This document shows, piece after piece, positions 8,740 to 17,114 of a stretch of DNA of 64,000 nucleotides. The position numbers were made by a program, and so were the translations under genes. A model generated the notes under the pieces. The model made no database searches and was not told the DNA's origin. It worked only from the letters and a program-made list of their open reading frames with translations. Source of the DNA: Hymenobacter sp. DG25A (GTDB lineage: Bacteria > Bacteroidota > Bacteroidia > Cytophagales > Hymenobacteraceae); NCBI RefSeq assembly GCF_001280305.1, contig NZ_CP012623.1:558001-622000 (forward strand), given 5' to 3'. The stretch's first letter is position 1, and each line of letters opens with the position of its first letter.

Positions 8740-9189
8740 CTACCGTTTCTCCTTTAGCTGCAGCAGGTCCAGGAACAGGCTGAAGCCATCTACGGTGGAG
8801 CCGCCTTCGCCAAACTTATCAAAGCTGAGGGGCTTGATGATGTAGCCGCTCACGGCCAGCTCCCGGGCTTTGAGGCGGTCGGTTTCCAGGTCGGAGGTAG
8901 TCATGATAAACACATTCAGGCCCACAAACTCAGGGTCGGAGCGCAGAATTTCCAGCAGCTCCAGGCCATTCAGCTTGGGCATGTTAATGTCGAGCATGAC
9001 CACGCTGGGCTTGTTAATCTTTTCCTGCCCGTTTTCGCCCCGCAGCTGGTTTAGGGCTTCGCGGCCATTGCGGGCTATGTGCAATGGTACGTCAACGGCA
9101 TGTTTGCGCAGCTCCCGCTGCACATTCATGATATCCATTTGGTCGTCTTCAACTAGCAGAATACTGGGCTCAGTGGCAAATGTTGACAT
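8740..9189 (-). CDS. CheY-like response regulator (Rcp1 type)
   Basis: A 149-residue single receiver domain with no output domain. The acidic pair (E14-D15-D16), the phosphoacceptor Asp near residue 67 in VVMLDINMP, the Thr of MTTSD and the Lys of IIKPLSF are all in place. The long insertion between the N-terminus and the Asp resembles Rcp1-type regulators that pair with phytochrome-like kinases. The ATG at 9189 is chosen; 12 extra upstream codons look non-coding. It follows the histidine kinase by 56 bases and probably receives its phosphate. With no DNA-binding domain, its output must be a protein partner. Confidence 0.92.
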   Translation of the reverse strand: MSTFATEPSILLVEDDQMDIMNVQRELRKHAVDVPLHIARNGREALNQLRGENGQEKINKPSVVMLDINMPKLNGLELLEILRSDPEFVGLNVFIMTTSDLETDRLKARELAVSGYIIKPLSFDKFGEGGSTVDGFSLFLDLLQLKEKR

Positions 9190-9245
9190 AGCGAAAGAAG
9201 GCGCAAAAGAGCGGGGTGGGAACATTGATTTCGACGACTATACGG

Positions 9246-10784
9246 CTAGCGGGAAAGAATGGCTGAAGCCAGGCCGGCGGCTGGTTCCGGTGCCAGGGCG
9301 TGCGGCTTGGGCCAGGTAAACGTAAAGGCCGCTCCCTGACCTTCTTCCGACTCTATCCGGATGGTGCCGCCCTGGCGCTCTACCAGCTTTTTTACAATGG
9401 CCAGGCCCACGCCGGTGCTCTCCAGCGTGTCGCGCTCCGTCAGGGTCTGGAAGATGACGAAAATGCGCTCATGGTAGGCCGCCGCAATACCCGGTCCGTT
9501 GTCTTTTACCGTGAACGTATAAAAGCGGCGGTCTTCGCTGAAGCGTATGCTGACGGTGCCTTGCTCCGGCTGGTGGTGGTACTTAAACGCGTTGCTGAGC
9601 AAGTTGGCAAACACTTGCTGCAGCTCCACCCGGGAAGTGGTAATAGTGGGCAGATAAGCCGGCAGCTTCAGCTGAAATCCTTCCGGTGCGCTGAGCATGT
9701 CCATGGTTTCGGTCAGCAGCTCGCGCACGTTCACGCGCTCCTCGGCCTGGGGGGTGCGGCCCACGCGGGCCAACTCCAGAATGCCGCTGATGAGGTTTTC
9801 CATGCGGTGCACCCGGGTGCGCATCAGCAGCAGAAACTCCTGAATGTGCGCGGGCAGTGCCTGACCCATATCTTCTTCTATCCAGCGGGTGGCGCTTTCA
9901 ATGCCCCGCAGCGGCGCTTTCAGGTCGTGCGATACCACGTAGGCAAACTGATCGAGCTCCAGGTTGCGGCCTTCCAGCTGGGTAACGGTGGTGTTGATGG
10001 TGTTGGACATGACGTTGAGCGAGGAAGCCAACTCGCTCATCTCATCATGCTCCGTGTCCATGATGCGGGTGGTATAGTCGCCGCCGGCAATGCGCGTGGC
10101 CAGGGACACCATGGAGGAAATGCGCCGCGCAATGAGGCGGGTGATGTAGGTGGCCCAGAGCAGGCCCAGAATAAAGGCCAGCAGGGTAATAATGATGGAG
10201 AGCAGGCGCGTCTGGTTCACGCTTTCGGCCAGCTTTTCGCGCAGCTCAAGGCGGGCTTCGTCCTCGTTCAGCTCAAAGCCGCGGAACAGGGTGCGGATTT
10301 CATCGGTGATTTTCTTGCCCGAAAGATTCTCCATCAGCCCCCGGTGCTCTACTTGAGTGAGGCCGGTTTGGTCAGGCGTTTTGCGCAGGATGGCCCGCTT
10401 CTCGCTGATCAGCAGGTGCGAGTAGTCTGACCATTGGTGGTAGAGGCGCTCGGCGCGCTGAATGCGGGCGTACTGCGGGCCGGCGGGGTCCAGCAGCTCC
10501 TTCATGTGCGAAAACCGGTCAATCAGCTTCCGCTCGCTCTGGTAGTATGGGGTGAGGATGGTTTCATTGCCCACCAGCATAAATCCGTAGAACCCGGATT
10601 CCATATCCACAATATTGCGCACCAGGGAGGTGGCATCGGAGGTAATGCGCTGGGACTGTTCTACGCGCTCCAGGTTGCGCAGCACCTTGCGGGAAAGCTG
10701 ATAGTTAACAGCCACTACGGCCGCAAACAAGATCAGAATGGCCAGAAAACCAGCAAAGAGCTTGGTGGCGAGGTTTAATTTCAT
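9246..10784 (-). CDS. CHASE3-domain sensor histidine kinase
   Basis: A 512-residue membrane kinase. Two helices (about 9-30 and 194-216) bracket a helical periplasmic CHASE3-like domain with the MESGFYGFMLVG segment near 61-72. HAMP follows (about 214-268), then HisKA with the phospho-His at 286 (SHDLKAPLRG), then the HATPase domain with N-box NLLSNAFKYH, G1 DNGPGI and a GVGLAIVKKL box. It belongs to the Cph1-like kinase branch common in Bacteroidota. It sits between a CZB protein gene (38 bases upstream) and a receiver protein gene (56 bases downstream), so these three form one signalling unit. The ligand is unknown. Confidence 0.93.
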   Translation of the reverse strand: MKLNLATKLFAGFLAILILFAAVVAVNYQLSRKVLRNLERVEQSQRITSDATSLVRNIVDMESGFYGFMLVGNETILTPYYQSERKLIDRFSHMKELLDPAGPQYARIQRAERLYHQWSDYSHLLISEKRAILRKTPDQTGLTQVEHRGLMENLSGKKITDEIRTLFRGFELNEDEARLELREKLAESVNQTRLLSIIITLLAFILGLLWATYITRLIARRISSMVSLATRIAGGDYTTRIMDTEHDEMSELASSLNVMSNTINTTVTQLEGRNLELDQFAYVVSHDLKAPLRGIESATRWIEEDMGQALPAHIQEFLLLMRTRVHRMENLISGILELARVGRTPQAEERVNVRELLTETMDMLSAPEGFQLKLPAYLPTITTSRVELQQVFANLLSNAFKYHHQPEQGTVSIRFSEDRRFYTFTVKDNGPGIAAAYHERIFVIFQTLTERDTLESTGVGLAIVKKLVERQGGTIRIESEEGQGAAFTFTWPKPHALAPEPAAGLASAILSR

Positions 10785-10822
10785 GCAAGGGCGAACAACA
10801 GGCTCCCGGAGCCCGGCCTGAA

Positions 10823-11188
10823 TTAGGCGCCGTTACGCAACTTTTGCTGCATGGTTTGGAGCAGCAGCACGATTTTCTCCGAAACCACTTCAATTTCAGC
10901 AAAACCGGCCAAGGCCTCCTCGGGGTGGCCGGCCAGCTTTAAATCCATTAAGCGGTTGGCTACCTGATGCACCAGCCGATGCTGGCGGTCCAGCTCCTGT
11001 GTTTCGCGCAGCTGCCCGTACACCGGTAAACCATGATTTCGGATCCACTGGCCCAGCAGGCATACTTCCGGGTCCCGGATAGGGGCCTCATTCGTGTTGG
11101 AACCATGCAGGAAAGAGCGCAGCTTCGATTTGAAAAGCAGATGCTTTATGGTAGCCGTCTCAAAATCCTGTTTCAGTTCGTTGCTCAT
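10823..11188 (-). CDS. Stand-alone CZB (chemoreceptor zinc-binding) domain protein
   Basis: A 121-residue soluble helical protein resembling the CZB domain usually found at the C-terminus of chemoreceptors and diguanylate cyclases. Candidate zinc ligands are H16, C43 (in VCLLGQWI) and H70/H74 (in RQHRLVHQV), matching the three-His/one-Cys CZB pattern. In known CZB proteins the Cys senses zinc or hypochlorous acid. The ATG at 11188 gives MSNELKQDFETATIKHL; a longer frame to 11254 adds unrelated residues. It is the first gene of the kinase-regulator unit, so it may be its cytoplasmic input. That link is inference. Confidence 0.75.
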   Translation of the reverse strand: MSNELKQDFETATIKHLLFKSKLRSFLHGSNTNEAPIRDPEVCLLGQWIRNHGLPVYGQLRETQELDRQHRLVHQVANRLMDLKLAGHPEEALAGFAEIEVVSEKIVLLLQTMQQKLRNGA

Positions 11189-11359
11189 AAGGGGTTGGGT
11201 AAGCTGGGCTTCTTGGTAGCCGGAAAGGATTAATAGCGCGGAAAAAGCGGCCAAAACAGGGTAGCCCGGCTGCTAAGAACACGCATTAGGCAGGTGGTGT
11301 TGCAAGGCGGCAGCCGGGCCACAAAGATAATGCCTTCCCTGAAAAGCAGCCGGGCCCGC

Positions 11360-11367
11360 TACTTTTG
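11360..11367 (+). promoter_or_regulatory. Candidate -7 box (TACTTTTG) of gcvT
   Basis: Perfect TAnnTTTG in the 264-base gap before gcvT, 86 bases ahead of the ATG at 11453. No -33 TTTG at standard spacing was seen. The remaining gap shows no recognisable glycine riboswitch core. Confidence 0.35.
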
Positions 11368-11452
11368 GCTAATTTCACCCCGGCTTTTGCCGGGTCGCCG
11401 GCAACCCCCGTATCCTCCCCCGATTCCACACCCACCTTCTTCTTTTCCCCGA

Positions 11453-12559
11453 ATGGCCGAAGAACTGAAAACCGTTGCCCTCAATGACGTGCACCAGCAG
11501 TTGGGCGCGAAAATGGTGCCCTTTGCCGGGTACAATATGCCCGTGCGCTACTCCTCCGACCTCGACGAGCACCACACCGTCCGCCGGGCCGTGGGCATTT
11601 TCGATGTGTCGCACATGGGCGAGTTCCGGGTGCACGGCCCCCAGGCGCTGGACCTCATTCAGCGCGTGACCAGCAACGATGCCAGCAAGCTCACGCCCGG
11701 CAAGGCCCAGTACTCCTGCCTGCCCAACAACGAAGGCGGTATTGTAGACGACCTGCTGGTGTATAAGCTGGCCGAGGAAGACTACCTGCTGGTGGTTAAT
11801 GCATCCAACATCAGCAAAGACTGGAACTGGATTCAGCAGCACAACACTAAAGGCGCCGAGATGGAAAACCTCTCGGACGAGCTGAGTCTGTTTGCCGTGC
11901 AGGGCCCCAAAGCCATTGCCGCCCTGCAGTCCCTCACTGATACCGACCTCAGCAGCATTCCCTACTATTCCTTCGTGCAGGGCACGTTTGCCGGTGCTCC
12001 TAACGTCATCATCTCGGCCACGGGCTATACCGGCGCGGGAGGTTTTGAGCTGTATATTCCCAATGCGTACGCCAAGCAGGTGTGGGACAAAATCCTGGAA
12101 GCGGGTCAGCCCTACGGCCTGAAGCCCATTGGGCTGGGTGCGCGCGATACGCTGCGTCTGGAAATGGGCTACTGCCTCTACGGCAACGACATCGACGACC
12201 AGACGTCTCCCCTGGAAGGCGGCCTGGGCTGGATTACCAAATTCACGAAAGACTTCACCAACTCCGCCGCCCTCAAGCAGCAGAAGGAGCAGGGCGTGTC
12301 GCGCAAGCTGGTAGGCTTCCTGATGGACGGCCCCGGCATTCCGCGCAGCCACTACGAGCTGGTGAATGAAGCCGGTGAGAAAGTAGGCGAAGTAACCTCC
12401 GGCACCCAGTCGCCTTCGCTCAGCAAAGGCATTGGCCTGGGCTACGTGAAGACCGAGCTGAGCGCCCCCGGCAGTAAAATCTTCGTTCAGATTCGTGGCA
12501 AAAACCAGCCTGCTACGGTGGTTAAACTGCCCTTCGTGCTTGGCACGGAAGAGGCATAA
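11453..12559 (+). CDS. gcvT: Glycine cleavage system T protein (aminomethyltransferase)
   Basis: A 368-residue T protein. It transfers the aminomethyl carbon from lipoylated H protein to tetrahydrofolate, releasing ammonia, in glycine breakdown. The sequence matches the family throughout: [12 protein letters not shown] near the start, [11 protein letters not shown], the folate-binding [10 protein letters not shown] segment near residue 200, [11 protein letters not shown] near 229 and GYV near the end. The ATG at 11453 follows a Pro-rich, non-conserved upstream stretch that I treat as untranslated. gcvH and gcvP are not in the window, so the system is dispersed. Confidence 0.95.
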   Translation: MAEELKTVALNDVHQQLGAKMVPFAGYNMPVRYSSDLDEHHTVRRAVGIFDVSHMGEFRVHGPQALDLIQRVTSNDASKLTPGKAQYSCLPNNEGGIVDDLLVYKLAEEDYLLVVNASNISKDWNWIQQHNTKGAEMENLSDELSLFAVQGPKAIAALQSLTDTDLSSIPYYSFVQGTFAGAPNVIISATGYTGAGGFELYIPNAYAKQVWDKILEAGQPYGLKPIGLGARDTLRLEMGYCLYGNDIDDQTSPLEGGLGWITKFTKDFTNSAALKQQKEQGVSRKLVGFLMDGPGIPRSHYELVNEAGEKVGEVTSGTQSPSLSKGIGLGYVKTELSAPGSKIFVQIRGKNQPATVVKLPFVLGTEEA

Positions 12560-12580
12560 TAAAAATTGAAATAATTAGTT

Positions 12581-12691
12581 GACCGTCATGCCGAGCGAAG
12601 CCGAGGCATCTCGCGTGCTGATGTTGGGGTGGTAATTATTGCCATTGAAACGAAGCGAGCGAGATGCTTCGGCAAGCTCAGCATGACGGTC
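12581..12691. repeat. Imperfect palindromic interspersed element (type A)
   Basis: Inverted arms of about 33-34 bases (12581-12614 and 12659-12691) flank a 44-base centre. The arm core reads GACCGTCATGCCGAGC and later GGCATCTCGC. The right arm has the matching GCGAGATGC...GCATGACGGTC with a few mismatches. It lies between gcvT and comB. The core resembles the widespread GTCATnCTGAGC-type intergenic repeats of many bacteria. It is non-coding and probably mobilised in trans or ancient; no transposase is nearby. Confidence 0.75.
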
Positions 12692-12709
12692 TTTTTTGGA
12701 GTTGCTGAA

Positions 12710-13441
12710 ATGAGCATCATGCCGACCCTTGATATTTGCTTTTCGCCGGAGTTGCTGCCTTTGTATGATTTGAAAGGCCGGGTGGCGGTGGTAGTAGATA
12801 TCCTGCGCGCCACATCCAGCATTGTTACGGCGCTGGCCAATGGCGTAACGCACCTGGTGCCGCTAAGTGAGCTGCCGGAATGCCAGGCCATGGCTGCACA
12901 AGGCTACATCACCGCTGCTGAGCGGGACGGCCGGCAGGCAGAAGGCGTAGATCTGGGCAACTCACCCTTTGGCTACCTGGATGGGATAGTACCCGTGCAG
13001 GGCCGCTGCGTAGCCATCACCACCACCAACGGTACCCGCGCCCTGCAGCTTTCAAGTGCCGCCGATGCCGTGGTAGTAGGGGCTTTCCTGAATCTGGGTG
13101 CCGTGGCCGAGTTCCTGCGCCAGCAGCAGAAAGACGTGGTAGTTGTATGCGCCGGCTGGAAAGGTAAGTTCTGCCTGGAGGATACCATTTTCGGGGGTGC
13201 CCTGGCCGAGAGGCTCGCTGATTCCTTTGATATCACTAGCTCCGATGCCACCCTAGCCGCGCTAGACCTCTGGCAGGCTGCCCAGCCCGATGTGGCTGGC
13301 TACCTGCTCAAATCAGCCCACGTGCGCCGCCTCAATAGTCTGGAGTCGCACAAGGATATGGAGTTCTGCGTGCGTCAGGATGAGTACGCGGTGGTGCCGC
13401 TCTTCCGCAACGGGCAAATTGAAGTGGAGAAGCTCGCTTAG
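12710..13441 (+). CDS. comB: 2-phosphosulfolactate phosphatase family protein
   Basis: A 243-residue ComB-family protein. In methanogens ComB removes phosphate from 2-phosphosulfolactate in coenzyme M synthesis; many bacteria carry homologues and some make sulfolactate. Family segments are VVVDILRATSSIVTAL near residue 24, the GNSP motif near 84, TTTNGTRAL near 106 and CAGWKGKFCLEDTIFGG near 145. I start at ATG 12710 because a GGAG lies 8 bases upstream; ATG 12719 is an alternative. An in-frame upstream extension falls inside the palindromic element and is rejected. Its last 4 bases overlap the convergent MazG-like gene. Confidence 0.88.
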   Translation: MSIMPTLDICFSPELLPLYDLKGRVAVVVDILRATSSIVTALANGVTHLVPLSELPECQAMAAQGYITAAERDGRQAEGVDLGNSPFGYLDGIVPVQGRCVAITTTNGTRALQLSSAADAVVVGAFLNLGAVAEFLRQQQKDVVVVCAGWKGKFCLEDTIFGGALAERLADSFDITSSDATLAALDLWQAAQPDVAGYLLKSAHVRRLNSLESHKDMEFCVRQDEYAVVPLFRNGQIEVEKLA

Positions 13442-13764
13442 CGCAGCTTTTCGTTTTGCTGATGGCGGGTGGCGTCGCGCTGGGTTTTCTTTTCCAGGTT
13501 GCGCTGCAGAGCTTCGGTCAGGTTTACGCCGGTCTGGTTGGCCAGGCAGATTACCACGAAAAGCACGTCGGCCAGTTCATCGGCCAGCACCTTGTCTTTA
13601 TCGGATTCTTTGAATGATTGCTCGCCATACTGCCTGGCAATGATGCGGGCCACTTCGCCCACCTCCTCCGTGAGCATAGCCATATTGGTCAGCTCATTGA
13701 AATACCGCACGCCAGTGGTTTGAATCCAGGTGTCCACGGTCTTTTGTGCTTCTTCGATGGTCAT
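13438..13764 (-). CDS. MazG-like nucleotide pyrophosphohydrolase
   Basis: A 108-residue all-helical NTP pyrophosphatase of the MazG/dCTPase-like superfamily. Such enzymes hydrolyse (d)NTPs to NMP and pyrophosphate in nucleotide-pool cleaning. The magnesium-binding EEVGE (EExxE) near residue 31 and DELADVLF (ExxD) near 66 are intact. It is a single domain, about half the size of classical MazG. The ATG at 13764 is chosen; 12 upstream codons look non-coding. The Lys/Arg/Gln-rich tail is probably flexible. The stop overlaps the end of comB by 4 bases, tail to tail. Confidence 0.88.
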   Translation of the reverse strand: MTIEEAQKTVDTWIQTTGVRYFNELTNMAMLTEEVGEVARIIARQYGEQSFKESDKDKVLADELADVLFVVICLANQTGVNLTEALQRNLEKKTQRDATRHQQNEKLR

Positions 13765-13806
13765 GTTGTGGGGAGTAAGGGAGGGGAAAGATGCAAACAA
13801 ACCTAT

Positions 13807-13910
13807 CTGTCATCCTGAGCAAAGCAAAGGACCTTCTCACGTTAGCACGACTGGCATAACAACGACTTGTTTTAACGTGAGAAGGTCCTTCGCTTTGCTC
13901 AGGATGACAG
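13807..13910. repeat. Imperfect palindromic interspersed element (type B)
   Basis: Inverted arms of 38 bases (13807-13844 and 13873-13910) differ at one position and flank a 28-base centre. The outer core is CTGTCATCCTGAGCAAAGC and the inner part ends ACCTTCTCACGTTA. The whole element could fold into a very stable cruciform or RNA hairpin. It lies between the MazG-like gene and dtd. The outer core GTCATnCTGAGC is shared with the element at 12581-12691, so the two look like members of one superfamily. Confidence 0.8.
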
Positions 13911-13947
13911 TTGGGTTGATGACAGAAGTTTTTGATAAAGAAAGGCT

Positions 13948-14403
13948 TTACTGATTGGTCGCCGGCGAATCCAGCACAATAGTTACCGGGCCATCATTTA
14001 GCAGGCTTACCTGCATATCAGCCCCAAACTCACCAGTAGGCACAGGCTGCCCTAGGAGCTGTTCCAGCAGGCGCACAAACTGCTCGTAGAGCGGAATGGC
14101 AATGGGGGGTGGGGCGGCGCCAATGTAGCTGGGTCGGTTGCCTTTACGGGCATCGGCCAACAGGGTAAACTGACTGACCACCAGCACCTGCCCTTGGATG
14201 TCCTGCACGCTGCGGTTCAGCTTGCCTTCCTGGTCGGAGAAAATGCGCAGCTGCACCAGCTTGCGGGCCATCCAGTCCAGAGAGCGGGTATCGTCGTCGG
14301 GGGCGAAGCCGGCCAGTACCAGCAAACCCGGCCCGATTTCGCCGGTCACGCGGCCTTCTACCGTCACGCTGGCCTGCCGCACCCGTTGAATAACTGCACG
14401 CAT
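13948..14403 (-). CDS. dtd: D-aminoacyl-tRNA deacylase
   Basis: A 151-residue DTD, the homodimeric enzyme that hydrolyses D-aminoacyl-tRNAs and mischarged Gly-tRNA(Ala). The start [17 protein letters not shown], the SQFTL active-site motif near residue 77 and the GPVTI cross-subunit motif near 138 are all present. Length is typical (about 150). The start is an ATG and no operon partner is evident. Confidence 0.96.
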   Translation of the reverse strand: MRAVIQRVRQASVTVEGRVTGEIGPGLLVLAGFAPDDDTRSLDWMARKLVQLRIFSDQEGKLNRSVQDIQGQVLVVSQFTLLADARKGNRPSYIGAAPPPIAIPLYEQFVRLLEQLLGQPVPTGEFGADMQVSLLNDGPVTIVLDSPATNQ

Positions 14404-14462
14404 AAGAAAGAGGGAAGTGGTTTGTTTTGCTTATTTCGTGGGCAGATTGCAATCTGACGGCC

Positions 14463-16013
14463 ATGCCCGACGCGAAAAACGACAAATTCTCCCCGAAAAC
14501 CTTGCTCTGGCTGCTGCCGGCCCTGCTGCTGCTGGCCGCTATACGCCTGCACGGCCTACCCCAGGCTGCTTTACCCGACTATGACTCCGTGCGCAACTGG
14601 CAGATTGTGCAGGAAGTAGCGCAGGGCAATCTGCGAAATATCTTTCACCATGCCAGCCCCGGCTTCTACCTGATATTTGCCCCGGTAGCCGCCCTGCAGC
14701 CCGATTTTCACTGGTTTCTGTATCTCAATGCGCTGCTGGCCGTGGCCGCCGTCGGGCGCCTGGCAGCTTTTGTAGCGCGCTATGCCCGGCTGCGGGGCTT
14801 CGAAACGGCCTTGCTGGTCCTGCTCATCGGTACCTGCACCACGCTCACCTTCTCCGGCCGCGACTTCACTATGAGCTCGGCCAGCCTGCTGTTGTTTGGG
14901 GAGCTGCTGCGCGCCTATTATGAGCGACTGCAGCAGCCCAGCCGCCAGACGCTGCTACGGGTGGCGCTGTGGCTGGCCGCCGGCTTGTGCATCAACTACA
15001 AATTCCTGCTAACGTTTCCCATTCTGGGGGCCTTTGAAATATTGCAGGCCGATGGGTTACTCTGGCAGCGCGGCAACGCGTGGCGCGTAACGGCCATTCT
15101 GGCGGCGCCTTTTCTGGTGCTGGGCATATTGGTTACAGGGCTGACTATTCTGCCCTGGTACCGCTGGCTGGCCACCTACGCCGGTATCCTGTGGCCCTCA
15201 GCCATGAACGAAGCTGGCCGCGCCGGCAATGTGCGCCTGGATTTATGGTACTACCCCCGGCTGCTGTTACAGTTTGAGTCGCCGCTGCTGGGCGTGGGGT
15301 TGCTGCTCACGCCGGTAGTATTCTGGCCGGAGCTGCGTGCCTGGCGCAAGGGCCTCACGCTGCCGGTATATCTGCTTATTTGGGCCTGGCTGTTTCTGGG
15401 TGGTATGTCTCTGATTCTGAAGGCGCCGCGTGGGTTGCTGTTTGCTTATGGGCTGTTTGCGGCGCTGGGTTTTCTGGTTCTGCGGCGGCTGTTGAGCTCC
15501 GCCATCATGCAGCAGCGGTTAAGCGTGGCGGTAAGGGTCGGAATTTTGGTAGGGCTTTCGTTGCTGGTCATCGGGGGAAATCTGCTGCGGCTGCAACACC
15601 ATATCTACCGCTATACCCCTACGCAGTACCAGCAGGTAGCGCATTGGCTGCAGGAGCACGGGCAGCGACGGGTGGCCAGCACCGTGAGCAATGCGCTGCT
15701 GCCATTCGCGGCTCCGGCGGGCATCAGCGTACAGGTCATCAGCAATGAGAACCAACTGCCAGCACTAAGGGCGGCCGGCGTGCAATACGTGGTGCTGGAT
15801 GGCTACCGGCTGGTAACTGGAATCAACAAGTTTTCCCGGCTGGAAAAGCTGCCGGCGGAAGCGACGTTTACCGAGCCTCTGCTGTTGTCGCCGATGTTGT
15901 TTCTGGAGCATTCCGAGTTTACCGGACTGGGCTATGAAGAAACCCTGAGCCGGCAGCAGCAAGCCCTGCAAATGGGGCCTTCCTTGCGCATTGTGCACAT
16001 CCCGGAGCAGTAA
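14463..16013 (+). CDS. GT39-like polytopic membrane glycosyltransferase
   Basis: A 516-residue membrane protein with about ten or more hydrophobic helices. It has the layout of GT-C glycosyltransferases (GT39/ArnT-like), which transfer sugars from polyprenyl-phosphate donors at the outer face of the inner membrane. An acidic loop after the first helix (LPDYDSVRNWQI, about 38-49) is where these enzymes carry their catalytic Asp. The last 130 residues form a soluble domain with a PAGISVQVISNENQ segment. I chose ATG 14463; a start at 14427 adds 12 non-conserved residues. The acceptor is unknown and the family call rests on topology and the loop. Confidence 0.65.
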   Translation: MPDAKNDKFSPKTLLWLLPALLLLAAIRLHGLPQAALPDYDSVRNWQIVQEVAQGNLRNIFHHASPGFYLIFAPVAALQPDFHWFLYLNALLAVAAVGRLAAFVARYARLRGFETALLVLLIGTCTTLTFSGRDFTMSSASLLLFGELLRAYYERLQQPSRQTLLRVALWLAAGLCINYKFLLTFPILGAFEILQADGLLWQRGNAWRVTAILAAPFLVLGILVTGLTILPWYRWLATYAGILWPSAMNEAGRAGNVRLDLWYYPRLLLQFESPLLGVGLLLTPVVFWPELRAWRKGLTLPVYLLIWAWLFLGGMSLILKAPRGLLFAYGLFAALGFLVLRRLLSSAIMQQRLSVAVRVGILVGLSLLVIGGNLLRLQHHIYRYTPTQYQQVAHWLQEHGQRRVASTVSNALLPFAAPAGISVQVISNENQLPALRAAGVQYVVLDGYRLVTGINKFSRLEKLPAEATFTEPLLLSPMLFLEHSEFTGLGYEETLSRQQQALQMGPSLRIVHIPEQ

Positions 16014-16017
16014 GCAA

Positions 16018-17064
16018 CTAGCGCAGAATACGCAGGCTATCCAGCATATGCTGGTAGCGCCGGGCATTTTGCTTGTGCTGCCCAAAGGTTTCGGCGAAAT
16101 CGGAAAAGCCGCTGTGGTCGGGACGGGCACAGAAAAACAGGTAGCGGTGGGCTGCTGGCTTCAGCACAGCGTCCAGACTCTGGCGGTTGGCGGAGGTAAT
16201 GGGGCCCGGCGGCAGGCCTTTGTGCTTGTAGGTATTGTAGGGCGAGTCTACCAGCTTATCCTTGTTCAGCACGCGCTTCACCCCAAAATTACCAATGGCC
16301 CAGAGTAGGGTAGGGTCGGCCTGCAGGCGCATGCCACGGCGCATGCGGTTGAGGTACACCCCGGCAATAACGGGCTTGTCTTCCTTCTTGGAGGTTTCGC
16401 GCTGCACAATACTGGCCAGCACGTGCACCTGCACCGGGGTAAGGCCCAGCGAATCGGCCTGCTGCTGGCGGCGGGGCGTCCAGAAGCGGCGGTGCATGGC
16501 TGCTGCCGTGTCCAGAAACTGGTGGGCAGATGTATTCCAGACCAGCCGGTAGCTGCCGGGCAGAAACAGGGTTAAAATGGTGGTGGTGTCCAGCTGATAG
16601 GTACGCTGCAAAAACGCATTATCAGCCAGCAACAGGCGCAGACTGGTGGAATCCGCTTCCAGCTGGCGGCTGATCTGGCGGGCCAGCTGGGGCTTGTATT
16701 TGAAGGCATTGAGCTCAAAGACCAGCGTGTCCTGATGGCCGTTCTGCAGCATATCGAGCAGCTGCCGGTTGCCTAGCTCAGACGTGAGCAGGTAGCGCCC
16801 CGGCCGCACCTGTAACGGGTAGCCCCGCCGCACCGCCAGCCACCGAAACGTGGCGGTATCCTGCAGCAGCTCCTGCCGGGCTAGGGTATCCAGCACTTCC
16901 CGAAACGTAGCGCCGGTACGGATAAATAGGTAGGCCGGACCCTCGGCAGAGGGCGCAACATTAGGCTTCCACCACATGCGCCAGCCCTGGTAGCCCGCCC
17001 AGCTGCCGCCCAGCAGCAGCAACGCCAGTACCACCCAACCTATACGTCTCAATAAAGCCCTCAA
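16018..17064 (-). CDS. mltG: Endolytic peptidoglycan transglycosylase
   Basis: A 348-residue MltG/YceG protein, an inner-membrane lytic transglycosylase that cuts nascent glycan strands. One N-terminal helix (about 8-26) anchors it. A LysM-like region follows, then the YceG catalytic domain with the Glu at 223 (SIVQRETSKKED) and the YLNRMRRGMRLQADPTLLWA segment near 232-251. The start appears to be TTG at 17064 (or TTG at 17052); no ATG fits. A TATCTTTG box at 17094-17101 is well placed as promoter. It ends 4 bases from the convergent glycosyltransferase gene. Confidence 0.93.
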   Translation of the reverse strand: MRALLRRIGWVVLALLLLGGSWAGYQGWRMWWKPNVAPSAEGPAYLFIRTGATFREVLDTLARQELLQDTATFRWLAVRRGYPLQVRPGRYLLTSELGNRQLLDMLQNGHQDTLVFELNAFKYKPQLARQISRQLEADSTSLRLLLADNAFLQRTYQLDTTTILTLFLPGSYRLVWNTSAHQFLDTAAAMHRRFWTPRRQQQADSLGLTPVQVHVLASIVQRETSKKEDKPVIAGVYLNRMRRGMRLQADPTLLWAIGNFGVKRVLNKDKLVDSPYNTYKHKGLPPGPITSANRQSLDAVLKPAAHRYLFFCARPDHSGFSDFAETFGQHKQNARRYQHMLDSLRILR

Positions 17065-17093
17065 TACCTCAACTGTTACCTGTCAACTGGCTT

Positions 17094-17101
17094 CAAAGAT
17101 A
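17094..17101 (-). promoter_or_regulatory. Candidate -7 box (TATCTTTG) of mltG
   Basis: Perfect TAnnTTTG on the minus strand, with its 3' end 30 bases before the TTG start of mltG. It lies just after the regulator gene stop, so mltG can be transcribed separately. No -33 box was seen. Confidence 0.4.
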
Positions 17102-17114
17102 AGCCGAAGTCCGT

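Noticed and set aside
9300..10430. A 376-codon open frame antisense to the histidine kinase gene
   Set aside because: It lies wholly over conserved kinase domains and has no recognisable motif of its own.
11189..11452. Possible glycine riboswitch before gcvT
   Set aside because: No tandem aptamer core was recognisable, and gcvT here seems to be transcribed from a box at 11360.
12629..12709. Longer N-terminus for comB
   Set aside because: The extension is encoded by the palindromic element and does not resemble ComB family starts.
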